Shown here piece by piece: positions 17,901-26,336 of a DNA stretch of 60,365 nucleotides; position 1 is the first letter of the stretch; every line of letters starts with the position of its first letter. Below the pieces are notes generated by a model, which ran no database searches, had not been told where the DNA came from, and saw only the letters and a list, made by a program, of their open reading frames with translations. The translations under genes and the position numbers were made by a program. Source of the DNA: a virus; IMG/VR virus record IMGVR_UViG_3300009786_000013, positions 1-60,365 of that record; one strand, written 5' to 3'.

Positions 17901-20900
17901 CGGTGTATTATTCGCCGGGTGCCCTCTCCTCTAAAGCCCAACCTCTCTCCCCTGAGAACTATGGGGGCAGTGGTTACCTTCCGGACTCCGCTTTCGATGC
18001 TTCCGGCAACCTTATTACACCCCTCACCATCTCGGATCTCGAAGGTATTGGATCTCCTAGTAACGATGCCTACGGCAGTAATGCTGTGACGCTCCGTCCC
18101 GACGGTGACGGTCGATGGATCTTTGTTCTGGGTGTAGTCCAGAGTCCCGCCGAGATTTCAGCGGGAGGCAGTCTGACAGGATCTGCGACTGGAACCGATG
18201 CGGAGCTCTACAACGGGTGGTCACTGGCCTCACATGTCGAATACACCTACTTTGACCTCGACGATGTCAACGATGTCGACGGGTTCATGATCAACTCCGG
18301 TACGGGTGCTTTACTACCCAACCGTCCAGTGCATACCGTCGCACTCACCAAGGGCGCTCAAAACGGCCTGGGGACGAGTGCGAAGCTCGGCTACCTGGTG
18401 TTCCCGAACACCGATTCGGAGGACGACTGGAACAACGTGTTTACGGATTCTGTGTCCAACTTCGGATCCGCTTCCGCAGGGAACGACAGGTTCTCGTGGC
18501 TCCCCCCACTCGCTCCTTCCACACGGTATGTCGTGGCTTTCAGGACCGTTCACATGGACGGTGCCGCTGCTGGAGCTGCGCAGTATGGCGATTGGATGAT
18601 CTTCACGGGAGCGGGGAACTCCGGAGTTTCCGCTGTTGATTATGCAGGGTCGGGGTGGTCGAACCACATCGACATCATCGCCGGCAACGGAGCCTTCGAC
18701 GGGGCCCTCGAAGGGGCCGACGGGAGGCTGGTAACTCTGGCACCCTATCTACCCGAACACCCTGCAGTAGATGCCCCCGTCCTCGAGATCGAGGACGCAG
18801 TGACCTTGAAGGTGTCGTGGCCTCATGCCCCAGTTACCAGCAAGATGGGTCTGGTCCCCGACAACGACACAGATTTCTTTAGGGCCGAGTTGTTCAAAGA
18901 TGGGGTACTCGCTGTGGCATCCGATGTTACTTTCCATGGTCCAGGCCATGCAAGTCCTACGGGAGCTGTGGTGGAGCAGTTTTTCGGCCTCGGGGCCGCA
19001 CTCTCCGAGAGTCATACATGGCAAGCTCGTGTGTCCGTCCGCAACTTTGCAGGTGTCCTTTCAGTAGCCACCTCCGCAGTACAGGCATCCGGTCTCGGTG
19101 GCATGTCCAACCAGGTGGTCACCACGGAGGTGTACACTAGCACTCCGTTTTACGTGGGCATTACAGCGCACAGCATCGGTGGCTCCCCCGTTTCTGTTGG
19201 CAGTGCGAATGGCACATCGGCAGTTCAGGACTCCGCCTTTGATGGGGTCATCCGGTTCACCTTCTACAACGATTGGGACAACAGCTCCCCGACCACGATG
19301 CCCAGCTTCCCTGCGGGCGTTGCATGGGGTGATTGCTACACCGTGAGGGTTGCCGACGATGTCCTCGGAGTAGATGGTAACTCTGGCAGCGAGACCTCTG
19401 TGACTTGGCGACCCCTGACCTCAGGAGAGATCGGATCCGTGGGGTTTGTGCAGGACGCTTGGTATCACCAGTTCGACTTTTCGGCCCTCAAGCAGCACGG
19501 TCGCTGGATTCAGATCGTCATCCACGGTGAGAATGGGGTTGTCGCCCTTCCAGAGGGCGCAGGGGCATCACCCCACATTATGCTCCCCGCCACCCTGCCC
19601 GATTCGCCGAACTGGGTGGGTGAGGCCGCCGGCGCAGGTTCACGTCACTGCGAGGAGGCCGCTGTAGGGACTGGGACCGATGCCAATACACACTACATCG
19701 GTGAACACTGGTACAACATCGTCTGGCACACCAACGGCCCCGTTGTCTTGGACCCTGGGTTCACTAGTTCGGGTTCTCCATCGGGCTATCAAGGTGCCGC
19801 CGTGTTCCGTCATGTGTGGCACGCCGAAGATGCCACTCTCCAGTCGACGATGGGAGTGAACTCCAGTGCTGCATCCCAGGGTTGGGTTATGGCTAAGAGC
19901 TATGCCCATGGAAATGCCGTCCCAGAGTGGGGTTGGTTCCGGGGTTATGACCAGCATGATCATAAGAACTGGTACGACGAAGTTGCCTTTGGCTACCCAG
20001 TCTCGAATGCTACCTGGGGGGCCATTGAGGATCCCAGCAAAACACCTAGCTGGGGAAAGACCTCTGGGTGGGGGGCTCAGGGAAGTAATGCGGTTGCTGC
20101 CAATATCGTCATGAGTTTCTGGGCTGTTACGGACTATCCTCTTGTATCTGGCCCCTACCAGAGTGAGCAACGGATGGTCTACGGGATGGGAACCACAGCC
20201 CTCACCCCTTATTATTACGAGGGTGAAGTGTTCGTGGAGGACAGTGGCGGCAACCTGGTCACAGCTCGCTCTCAAGGGTGGCTACTCGAGGCACATGGCT
20301 TTGTCCATGGAGGCACCCATGCAGGGCGCGGGATCCTTCAGGTTATTGTTACCGATGCGGGGGGTGCAAGTAGCTCGCCCTTGTGGGATTCAAATCTTGC
20401 AGGTGTCTCCCCACCTCTCAAGATCTCCATCTTCGATGTGAAGAGTTCATTCAACAACACGACTTCCCAGTTCCAGTTCTTGGACTTCCGGGTGGTGGAT
20501 CTTCAGCGGGCTTCACTCACGGCTTCGGGCAACACCTTCCCGTGGACCAGTCCCGCCAACCCATCTGATTGGAAGTCACAGGTCGCTTGCACCCTTACCT
20601 TCGCACAAGGTTCCGGAACCTACACCCCTTACTGGACTCACCTGGGGGACAGCACCTACTCGAATGGGGTCACCACCCAGACTATCAGCAACAGCGTCTT
20701 GATGGCGGACAACGCGGTCATCGCTGTTTGGACGGCAGCCGCAACGACTCCTTATGTTGGCATGCATGCCGGCTGGACTTTTGTAGATGCTACGAGCTCG
20801 TCTCCCGCCCACCGCAAGATCGTTACGGGGTCCACGGTGTTGTACTACGAGATCGAATCAGGACTCTACTGGAGCGACACCCATTGGGATCACAGCAAGG

Positions 20901-20944
20901 TCGCCTCTGGTTCCTACATAATCATTTACTGTGAGCACGGGTAG
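14954..20944 (+). CDS. Giant Ig-like repeat fibre protein
   Basis: A 1996-aa protein with a GTG start behind CTGGAGGAC. It is a chain of beta-sandwich modules. Several match the SbsA Ig-like pattern, in which a 'P..G......I.VTF' strand opens each domain and a 'D.NG' strand precedes its end; clear examples are IDTTGPSILSWSPSAGV... (about residues 595-700) and DLTRPRVDAMTPDPD (about 183-330). Fibronectin-like segments follow (about 880-980 and 1260-1370). The last 600 residues are Trp/His/Gly-rich and not modular, and may be a receptor-binding head. No signal peptide or membrane segment. It follows the capsid terminator and precedes an S74 chaperone gene, so a trimeric head or tail fibre is likely; which one cannot be told. 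Confidence 0.8.
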   Translation: MAKNDVYNSNFGAPTFESLTRGVGKVGVDADYRNDGPDYDDAPQITFYGNVVPPDIDQPDTVSPALELLDPVPDTYLGLGAGAGSELVFLATFNEQLLNFEILGNWALSGPGSTGMSMSSVVLSSGPTAEGKWVYGVYASHGSLTEGILTLAINPGSANSATTIRDAFGNAVASETFDWFIDLTRPRVDAMTPDPDTQPLLILGNNWGDGSSLVWFDLTWNEYIPNNTADNTARYTMHLKDGGGNTLASAAPITAYPLSSNIPSFSGDGDMVTRVKFTQPSTSLLNQTASVELVLNQVNMILDRAGNDMLAEGTTYVWSVDTQAPTWTRADPTCTTVTPPIQLSPGVVVGPEFTEVEFDEFFESVDGQGPIYDPANWIIDGMAANSPQAVSVASVVRTTSFGASPSRYKANFVSSSGIASNETGPMTVTLTNVADISGNAFVGAPLSFTHHRVIDDNGSDLGAQYPTATYTPSGTAPPGWNGAIQVDFVGVVQPMTVARAAAAWDLDLPAGVAFSRVDQVTGAHGVTAHQIHFTWSGFSGVGTVKVKPAGLNLAWDAQGPEGVRAKVGCAGAGGRPLSYAAQSWVDPATYWHEVIIDTTGPSILSWSPSAGVTAAASFGSSITVTFDKPIQETVSVSIAPNIASGSSIIVGAVAYPSATTLTIPLSTFTVEAGDAFIITLANVQDLNGSSLEGSNSAAWTLADTDSPYIMSTLSIMSTVDANGDVESPWGHSASWDLDFTSIPTNDYLGVQGVVIGWNEPTVGFQSTGSGTFAPSNWEVTMGANGDAFPSDCIVEIIAADSTLGTPDGLWDQSGNPALQTQGHTLSQVMFLHCVDQAGAPRIITAAVAAAGVRIKPLTGIVDIAGNNVVAGHAPILLSCTAPEVAPTAAVLSGSLDAGGSDSVDLQFTDSDNPQVAHHYKMFTSTDGGSSWVFGETHYAPSSSTAGSLGWSTPYSFKIISYNSSESLAIDSNVVAVTTPVEPSVYYSPGALSSKAQPLSPENYGGSGYLPDSAFDASGNLITPLTISDLEGIGSPSNDAYGSNAVTLRPDGDGRWIFVLGVVQSPAEISAGGSLTGSATGTDAELYNGWSLASHVEYTYFDLDDVNDVDGFMINSGTGALLPNRPVHTVALTKGAQNGLGTSAKLGYLVFPNTDSEDDWNNVFTDSVSNFGSASAGNDRFSWLPPLAPSTRYVVAFRTVHMDGAAAGAAQYGDWMIFTGAGNSGVSAVDYAGSGWSNHIDIIAGNGAFDGALEGADGRLVTLAPYLPEHPAVDAPVLEIEDAVTLKVSWPHAPVTSKMGLVPDNDTDFFRAELFKDGVLAVASDVTFHGPGHASPTGAVVEQFFGLGAALSESHTWQARVSVRNFAGVLSVATSAVQASGLGGMSNQVVTTEVYTSTPFYVGITAHSIGGSPVSVGSANGTSAVQDSAFDGVIRFTFYNDWDNSSPTTMPSFPAGVAWGDCYTVRVADDVLGVDGNSGSETSVTWRPLTSGEIGSVGFVQDAWYHQFDFSALKQHGRWIQIVIHGENGVVALPEGAGASPHIMLPATLPDSPNWVGEAAGAGSRHCEEAAVGTGTDANTHYIGEHWYNIVWHTNGPVVLDPGFTSSGSPSGYQGAAVFRHVWHAEDATLQSTMGVNSSAASQGWVMAKSYAHGNAVPEWGWFRGYDQHDHKNWYDEVAFGYPVSNATWGAIEDPSKTPSWGKTSGWGAQGSNAVAANIVMSFWAVTDYPLVSGPYQSEQRMVYGMGTTALTPYYYEGEVFVEDSGGNLVTARSQGWLLEAHGFVHGGTHAGRGILQVIVTDAGGASSSPLWDSNLAGVSPPLKISIFDVKSSFNNTTSQFQFLDFRVVDLQRASLTASGNTFPWTSPANPSDWKSQVACTLTFAQGSGTYTPYWTHLGDSTYSNGVTTQTISNSVLMADNAVIAVWTAAATTPYVGMHAGWTFVDATSSSPAHRKIVTGSTVLYYEIESGLYWSDTHWDHSKVASGSYIIIYCEHG

Positions 20945-20952
20945 GAGGTCAC

Positions 20953-21594
20953 ATGGCACAACAAGGTACATCCGGGATGTTTTCCGCCGTAATGGCGAAC
21001 CTGACACCCGCACATCTGTCGGCATACGAGGGTGCGGGGGTCACGAACGGCATCCTCGACGCAACATTCGATCCAGCGGAGTCAACTTCTGGGTTTTCCA
21101 GTGGCATGTATGAGTACGATCCTGCTGCGGATGCATCCCTCGGGTCCTGGCTCGATTGGGACACCCGGATCATCGAACTCGGGGGATCCGATCAGAGTGT
21201 GTTCGACCTCGGCACTCCCTCACGCCGCTGGCGCAACATCTACACCGAAACTGGGGTGGATGTTCTCTCTGACGGGACCCGCAAGAGGTTCATCCGGGAT
21301 TGCGAACTCGGTGTCGGGTTTCTCATGCGGCTTCGGCCCGTGAGCTTCTCTTGGAAGAGGGGAGCTTCGGGAACATTTCACGGGTTCATCGGGCAGGAGG
21401 TTGCCGAGGCTACGAAGGGCCTTCCGTTTTCCGGTGTTGCCGAAAGCGACGGGACATACAGCCTTCGGTACACGGAGCTCTTTGCTCCCCTTGTGAAGGC
21501 CGTTCAGGAGCAGCAGGCCACCATCACCTCCCTCAAGGACGAGCTCGCCGTCCTACGATCCAAACTGGACATCCTGGCCGCCGCTATTGGGTAG
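20953..21594 (+). CDS. S74-type intramolecular chaperone domain protein (fibre tip/chaperone)
   Basis: A 213-aa protein. Residues 1-90 resemble the short beta segment that precedes fibre tips, with GTPSRRWRNIYTETGVDVLS leading into SDGTRKRFI (Ser106, Asp107, Lys111), the peptidase S74 (endosialidase-type chaperone) active-site signature. This is followed by the family's LRPVSFSWK and GFIGQEV elements and a C-terminal coiled coil (residues 175-212). In known members this domain helps a fibre trimerise and then cuts itself off before the Ser. Here it is a separate small gene eight bases after the giant fibre, so it may act in trans or as part of a short fibre of its own. Confidence 0.85.
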   Translation: MAQQGTSGMFSAVMANLTPAHLSAYEGAGVTNGILDATFDPAESTSGFSSGMYEYDPAADASLGSWLDWDTRIIELGGSDQSVFDLGTPSRRWRNIYTETGVDVLSDGTRKRFIRDCELGVGFLMRLRPVSFSWKRGASGTFHGFIGQEVAEATKGLPFSGVAESDGTYSLRYTELFAPLVKAVQEQQATITSLKDELAVLRSKLDILAAAIG

Positions 21595-21642
21595 TGTGTG
21601 ACGTGGATTCCACTTGAGGGATCCTCGGAGCATGGAGATCCA

Positions 21643-21924
21643 ATGACGGACAGGAACCTCTTCGAGAAGGTTTTGTTCCCGGAGGGCGTGTCCCACATGG
21701 GGACCTATGCCAATGCCTTCAGAGTCACCGACGACGGGGCCGGGGAGATGTTCCTCGACTTCATGGTCTATTCGGGACAGGAGGAGGAGGCCGAGATGGT
21801 GTCGAGGGTCAGGGTGAGGCAGGACTTCGTCCAGTCCATCCTCGAGCATCTCGCATCATTCGTGGAGGCCGAAAGAGACAGCAGCGGCATATTCCGCCTT
21901 GTGTCCGGGCCAGACATCAACTGA
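21643..21924 (+). CDS. DUF3467-like small protein
   Basis: A 93-aa protein. I choose ATG 21643 over GTG 21598 because only the former has an SD-like site (TGGAGAT). The pattern YANAFRVTDDGAGEMFLDF... followed by VSRVRVRQDFVQSILEHLASFV resembles DUF3467 proteins, which are small bacterial and phage proteins of unknown function with a 'YANxxxV...E..LDF' start and a helix near the end. The resemblance is from memory, without a search. It has a GGGTAGTGT motif upstream, overlapping the previous stop. Confidence 0.65.
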   Translation: MTDRNLFEKVLFPEGVSHMGTYANAFRVTDDGAGEMFLDFMVYSGQEEEAEMVSRVRVRQDFVQSILEHLASFVEAERDSSGIFRLVSGPDIN

Positions 21925-21971
21925 AGGGTATTGTATGTGGGTCCACCCCGATCCACGGAGGAGAAACAGAC

Positions 21972-22745
21972 ATGGCAAGTATAGAGTTCAAGAAGGGCAA
22001 CCCCCTCAAGCTGAGGGCCACCACGCAAATCCACCTCGGCAAGGTTGAGAAATACATCAACGCTGGCGACATCATCGAGTTCGACGGGCAGACCCTCGAC
22101 CTCGGGGGCGGTGAGATCCATAATCTTCCGCAACTCCGGGGAGCTGTCCTTTCGGGATGGCTCGTTCCTGAATCCGACACCACCACCGTGTATACGCCGA
22201 AGCCGGCAGACATCAAGATCAGGCCGGCCCTGTCCGCTGACAAGGAGCGGGGTGCCGCCATGAAGGTGGAGAAGGTGGAGCATGAGGAGCGCGTCGTGGG
22301 AACCATCGGCAAACCTGCCGAGAACACCGACAGAGGGGCCAGCGGTGAGGGCGTCCCCGTGGGGCGTGTCATGACACCTGCCGTGCAGACACCCATCGTG
22401 AAGGACTCCGCCTCAGCTGCGCGCGAGGCATCCAGACTCGACTCGACCACCCCACCAAAGGTCGAGGCCACCGCCACCGGCGACGTCGATCAGCCCATCA
22501 TTGGGGAGACCCTGACCGACATTCTCCCGAATGCGGCATCCTCTGGAAGGACAATCGCTGCGAAGCCCTCCGGTAAGAGCGTACGACTCGCCAACGGTGA
22601 CGATTGGGACATGGGTCGGCACTGGCGCACCCGAGCCCGGGACGCCCTGCGTAAGTACTCCGGAGACACCGCAGGGTTGGCCGCTGTGAGGGCCGTTGAG
22701 GTCCCTAGCGTCCACAAGTTCATTGACGGCCGGACCAACAAGTAG
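21972..22745 (+). CDS. Unknown, probable virion-associated protein
   Basis: A 257-aa protein with a clear SD site (GGAGGAGAAACAG). Residues 1-70 look like a compact beta domain (LKLRATTQIHLGKVEKYINAG, then IIEFDGQTLDLGGG), residues 70-200 are disordered and Pro/Ala/Thr-rich, and a basic helical tail follows (GRHWRTRARDALRKYSGDT). A small folded head with a long flexible tail is common among minor virion proteins. No family recognised. Downstream lies the SD-burying stem at 22759-22813. Confidence 0.65.
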   Translation: MASIEFKKGNPLKLRATTQIHLGKVEKYINAGDIIEFDGQTLDLGGGEIHNLPQLRGAVLSGWLVPESDTTTVYTPKPADIKIRPALSADKERGAAMKVEKVEHEERVVGTIGKPAENTDRGASGEGVPVGRVMTPAVQTPIVKDSASAAREASRLDSTTPPKVEATATGDVDQPIIGETLTDILPNAASSGRTIAAKPSGKSVRLANGDDWDMGRHWRTRARDALRKYSGDTAGLAAVRAVEVPSVHKFIDGRTNK

Positions 22746-22758
22746 CTGAAACGGTACT

Positions 22759-22813
22759 CCTCCTATCTCCCACAAGGTTGTGGGCCCTCGGAGGCCCCCA
22801 GAGAGATAGGAGG
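22759..22813 (+). promoter_or_regulatory. Stem that buries the SD site of the next gene
   Basis: CCTCCTATCTC (22759-22769) is perfectly complementary to GAGATAGGAGG (22803-22813), and the right arm contains the whole SD site AGGAGG of the GTG start at 22819. Inside the 11-bp stem, CCACA-AGGT-TGTGG (22770-22783) and GGGCC...GGCCC (22782-22797, sharing bases) can form further hairpins, so the RNA could be a branched junction. No T-run follows, so it is not a standard terminator. The visible effect would be to lower translation initiation unless the stem is opened. Confidence 0.65.
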
Positions 22814-22818
22814 CCAGA

Positions 22819-23226
22819 GTGTCGGAGAAGGACAGAAAAGCAAGTAGCCAGGCTGCATGGGCCCTTCTGACCGAGGGCGTTTCGGAAGCTCGCGTCCTCA
22901 CCCACAGGGTGAGGCACATGCTTGACCGCGCACAGGCCGCCGCTGCCGAGTCAGCGGACCGGGAGGCGATCTACCGCGCACTCGGGGATCTTCTGGAGGG
23001 TGCTCCCGAGAGACTGGACAATCTTGAGCGTGTACTCGACCGGACCGGGTACGCCCTGTCGAAAATGGGCGAGGAGTTCCTCAAGGGACGTATCCCCCTG
23101 GATGACAGGTATGAGGTGGATGAGGCCGTGAAGGCTGTTCCTGGGTTCTCTCCTGGGACCCGCCGCAAGTCGTCCCCGAGCCCATCAAGGGTCACGGAGA
23201 GGTACTTGGTGCGGGGGAGAGGGTGA
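22819..23226 (+). CDS. Unknown helical protein
   Basis: A 135-aa protein starting with GTG, five bases after the SD site AGGAGG that lies in the predicted stem above. It is almost entirely helical to residue 95 (TEGVSEARVLTHRVRHMLDRAQ, then ERLDNLERVLDRTGYALSKM), with a disordered basic tail. Its stop overlaps the start of the PAP2/SWIM fusion gene (GTGA), so whatever controls this gene should also control that one through translational coupling. Function unknown. Confidence 0.65.
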   Translation: MSEKDRKASSQAAWALLTEGVSEARVLTHRVRHMLDRAQAAAAESADREAIYRALGDLLEGAPERLDNLERVLDRTGYALSKMGEEFLKGRIPLDDRYEVDEAVKAVPGFSPGTRRKSSPSPSRVTERYLVRGRG

Positions 23227-25250
23227 AGTCCAGGGAAGCCTACCGATCTCCTGACTCGCTACCGGGTACGACGACTTACCGGGATGAGGGATCCGCGAAG
23301 GGACTCCCGCCAGACAAGGGCGATGGCGGCGGCCATCAAGACCCCGATTCCGCCTCGAGGCGGGAGCGTGCGCTCCCCGCGCCCGGTGGATCCGACTCCG
23401 AGGAGAAACCCCCCTCCCAGCCAGTCTACAACCTTCCTGGCCCGTCCGACTCCCACCCCGACGGCAGCCTCCACAAGGACAGGGTCCGCACCAAGGGTGT
23501 GCCAGGCGAGCAGTACGATCCAGAGCCCATCGACCAACCTGGCGGTGGTTTCCGCCGGAGGACTCTCCAAGGAGTAGAGGCCGGCAAGAAGAAGCCCTTC
23601 CCGACGAACAAGCAAAAGAAGCAGAAGGGGAAGGCGTACCTGTACTCTCGCCGCTGGTACAAGAAGAACCGCAAGAAGAAGATCATGAAGGTCAAGCGGA
23701 AGTACAGGGTCGAGAAGAACAAGGGCTGGAAGAAGAGAGACATCAAGAACCGGAACAACCCATCCAAGGACAAGAGGTTCCAGCGTAAGCCGGGGGGTGG
23801 CTACAAGGATCCCGCAGATCGCTCCAAGGATTGGAGGGGCGGGGACAAGCGGACCAAACTCAAGGTGAAGCGGAAGAACGCCGCATTCGATGAGGGCCTC
23901 CTCCGCAGGACCCCACCAGCAGCTTCCACAGTCGGGGCCGAGCTGGAACTCATGCTCGAGCTCCAGGAGGATCTCCGGGGCGATTTCATGGACTTCATCC
24001 TGTGGTTGGAGGATGTCGGACCCGCCGAGGTGTTCTTTGCGGAGCTGGAGGAACTCGGCCTCGAGATGCCCCTGGATGAGGTGTATGAGATAGCGGAAGG
24101 GGCGGCAGCGGTGGCCCGAACCCTCAAGGACACTTTCGCCAGGCCAAGACCTGTCGACACAGCTCTCGAGTACGGCATCCCTCTGGAGGCCGTGGGGGAG
24201 CACCCCTCATGGTCCTATCCGAGTACCCATGTCCTCCAGGCAGAGCTTCTCGCACGGTACTTGTCCCATATCCATCCAGAGTACGGGGAGCATTTCCGCT
24301 CCCTGGCCGACGATGTCGCCCGTTCCAGGGTGGTCGGGGGGATGCACTTCCCGAGCGATTGCGAGTACGCAATCGACCTCGCCGATGAGATGGAGGAAGA
24401 CATGATTCAGGAGTGGGGGTACTCGGACGACGCCGCTGGCCGTGTGGCCAGGCGGGCCGACTTCTTCCGCGACCAGGAGTGGAACCCTCAAAGGTCCGAC
24501 GACTCGAGGGAACCGAGCTCCGTCCCCGAAGGCGATGATGTCCCCTCCCAGTCCCCTTCCGGCCTGACATCGTGGGTAGGTCAGCAGGAGGAGCGGGAGA
24601 ACGGGACCCCAGCACATGGGCACCCAGTAGACCGAGACCGTCCTGGAGCTCCAGGCTCCGCCAGGGTGATCCCGAGAGGCCAGGGGTTCTCTGGCCGGAC
24701 CGCCAACCGCCAGCTCGTGGCAGCCAAGCTCGCCGAGATCATGGGCGGCACGGCGCAGAAGGTCCAGCAGAGGGCCGACACCCTGTCGGTCAAGATGACC
24801 CGGGTGATCGGGAAGTCCCCCATGTGGCTGTTCAACGTGTCCGGCGGGGAGAACATCCACCGGGTCAGACTCAAGGCTGTGCGGAAGGGGAACGTCCGGA
24901 CGCTCGCCAAGGCCGACGTCCTGGTGAGCTGCGACTGCGAGTTCTGGCGGTGGCAGGGTCCCGAGCACTGGGCGAAGGCCGGGGGGTATCTCTATGGACG
25001 CCCCCGGGGATCCGCCTCGAGTCCCGCCGTTCGCGACCCGAACGGGGAACACCGGGCCTGCAAGCATGTGGTCGCCGTTCTCCGGAAGGCGAAGGGGTAC
25101 AGCTTCAGGACGAGGAACCAAGATAAGAAGATGCGGGAGCTCCGGCGGAATAAGACCGCCTCCCCGTGGGATCTTCTCATATCTGTCTTGATCCCCTCAC
25201 CGGGTAATGTGGCGGAGAGACACGGGAGGAGGCGAGATGCCGAACTATGA
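23223..25250 (+). CDS. Basic domain / PAP2-type phosphatase / SWIM zinc-finger fusion
   Basis: A 675-aa protein with no close parallel I can name. Residues 1-118 are disordered; 119-219 are extremely Lys/Arg-rich and probably bind nucleic acid. Residues 230-395 hold all three signatures of the PAP2/class A acid phosphatase superfamily: KX6RP (Lys302 to Pro310), a PSGH-type YPSTH (His336) and SRX5HX3D (Ser368-Arg369, His375, Asp379), so an active vanadium-haloperoxidase-like phosphatase site is expected. Residues 400-480 are disordered. Residues 490-640 end in a SWIM-type zinc motif, Cys570-x-Cys572 ... Cys613-x-His615. No membrane helices are visible, so it is probably soluble or virion-bound. 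Its substrate is unknown. Confidence 0.82.
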   Translation: MKSREAYRSPDSLPGTTTYRDEGSAKGLPPDKGDGGGHQDPDSASRRERALPAPGGSDSEEKPPSQPVYNLPGPSDSHPDGSLHKDRVRTKGVPGEQYDPEPIDQPGGGFRRRTLQGVEAGKKKPFPTNKQKKQKGKAYLYSRRWYKKNRKKKIMKVKRKYRVEKNKGWKKRDIKNRNNPSKDKRFQRKPGGGYKDPADRSKDWRGGDKRTKLKVKRKNAAFDEGLLRRTPPAASTVGAELELMLELQEDLRGDFMDFILWLEDVGPAEVFFAELEELGLEMPLDEVYEIAEGAAAVARTLKDTFARPRPVDTALEYGIPLEAVGEHPSWSYPSTHVLQAELLARYLSHIHPEYGEHFRSLADDVARSRVVGGMHFPSDCEYAIDLADEMEEDMIQEWGYSDDAAGRVARRADFFRDQEWNPQRSDDSREPSSVPEGDDVPSQSPSGLTSWVGQQEERENGTPAHGHPVDRDRPGAPGSARVIPRGQGFSGRTANRQLVAAKLAEIMGGTAQKVQQRADTLSVKMTRVIGKSPMWLFNVSGGENIHRVRLKAVRKGNVRTLAKADVLVSCDCEFWRWQGPEHWAKAGGYLYGRPRGSASSPAVRDPNGEHRACKHVVAVLRKAKGYSFRTRNQDKKMRELRRNKTASPWDLLISVLIPSPGNVAERHGRRRDAEL

Positions 25251-25626
25251 GTATCAGTGCGGGAGTTGTGAGCTCCACTTCGAGCAACGCCTCCCTATCG
25301 CCCGTCATGATGAGGCCCAGGACTGCCCCGACTGCGGGACGCCTGAAGCCAACAAGCTCGTGTCCGCCGTGGGGTTCATCCTCAAGGGCGACGGATGGGC
25401 GGGCAAGAACAACCGCATCAAGAACCAAATGGCGCAGAAGAATCGACGTCTGGACACTAAAGGCGGTGAGATGAAGCGAGATGCTCCAGTGGCCTCGCTG
25501 TCTCCCAATGTAGAGGGTGAACAGACGGGGAGCTGGGCGGAAGCCAAGGCACTTGCAGCCAGTAAGGGCAAGGAAACAACGTCATACGACTCCTATATCC
25601 GCAAGGAGAAGGCAGGTAGATCATGA
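25237..25626 (+). CDS. FmdB-type zinc-ribbon protein
   Basis: A 129-aa protein. I start it at ATG 25237, placed after GGGAGGAGG, which overlaps the preceding gene by 14 bases and gives the typical MPNYEYQCGSC opening. Cys8, Cys11, Cys30 and Cys33 form a zinc ribbon of the FmdB/regulatory-protein type, a family common in phages with no settled role. The ribbon is followed by VGFILKGDGW, also usual in this family, then a basic helical tail. A related gene lies at 41919. GGGTAATGT is found 26 bases before the start. Confidence 0.78.
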   Translation: MPNYEYQCGSCELHFEQRLPIARHDEAQDCPDCGTPEANKLVSAVGFILKGDGWAGKNNRIKNQMAQKNRRLDTKGGEMKRDAPVASLSPNVEGEQTGSWAEAKALAASKGKETTSYDSYIRKEKAGRS

Positions 25627-26336
25627 GAGGCATCGTAGCTAGCATCCGGGAGAGACTCCCGAACCACATCGACATGGTGATTCCGGTTGAGGCCGGGGTA
25701 TCCCAGTACCGCATCCGTGCAGCGAACAACCTGGACACGGCGGCAACTGGGACCACGGATGTCGTGTTCACCGTGCAGTCGAAGGGTTTCTTCCGCTCTC
25801 CGGGCGTGGCTTCCAAGAAGCACCACATCCCCCACGGATCCGGTCGGGACAAGGCCGTCACCCGCGCCATCTTCGATCCAATGGACTACTACGACCCCAC
25901 CGTGGGGGCCACCGATGTGATCCCGCAGGATGATGACATTCTGTTCATGCGGATCGAGCGTTACCTGGACGCCCTGGACAACTGGGAGGCCGCTGGACCG
26001 ATCAACGTGATCCTCCCCGCTTCGGCCATGAGGGTGGGTCGTCCGATCCTCACGCTCTACGGCACGGCCCCGCAAGTGGGGGTCGCTGGGAGCAAGCCCC
26101 CTGCTACCGCCATGCACCTCCACCTGCCCGCTTATACGGCGGAGATGAAGATCATCAACCTCGATGCTGCCAACGACCTACTGGTCGCGTTCGGCACGGG
26201 ACAGACGCTCGCCGTCGTCCCCGCAGGCGGCGACATCCGGCTCTCGTCGGCGAATGCCACGGAGATTCTGCTCGGAGCTGACACGGGCGCCGTCCTGTTT
26301 TCGGCGTTCCTGACTCTGATGAATGGCCCGTCGTAA
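25623..26336 (+). CDS. Probable virion structural protein
   Basis: A 237-aa protein whose start overlaps the previous stop (ATGA). Mixed strands with Pro/Gly turns, a region of conserved-looking aromatic and Asp residues (DPMDYYDPTVGATDV) and a C-terminal run of short beta strands (LLVAFGTGQTLAVVPAGG) suggest a compact beta fold such as a head or neck accessory protein. No motif assigns it further. Low confidence in function, good confidence that it is a real gene. Confidence 0.65.
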   Translation: MRGIVASIRERLPNHIDMVIPVEAGVSQYRIRAANNLDTAATGTTDVVFTVQSKGFFRSPGVASKKHHIPHGSGRDKAVTRAIFDPMDYYDPTVGATDVIPQDDDILFMRIERYLDALDNWEAAGPINVILPASAMRVGRPILTLYGTAPQVGVAGSKPPATAMHLHLPAYTAEMKIINLDAANDLLVAFGTGQTLAVVPAGGDIRLSSANATEILLGADTGAVLFSAFLTLMNGPS

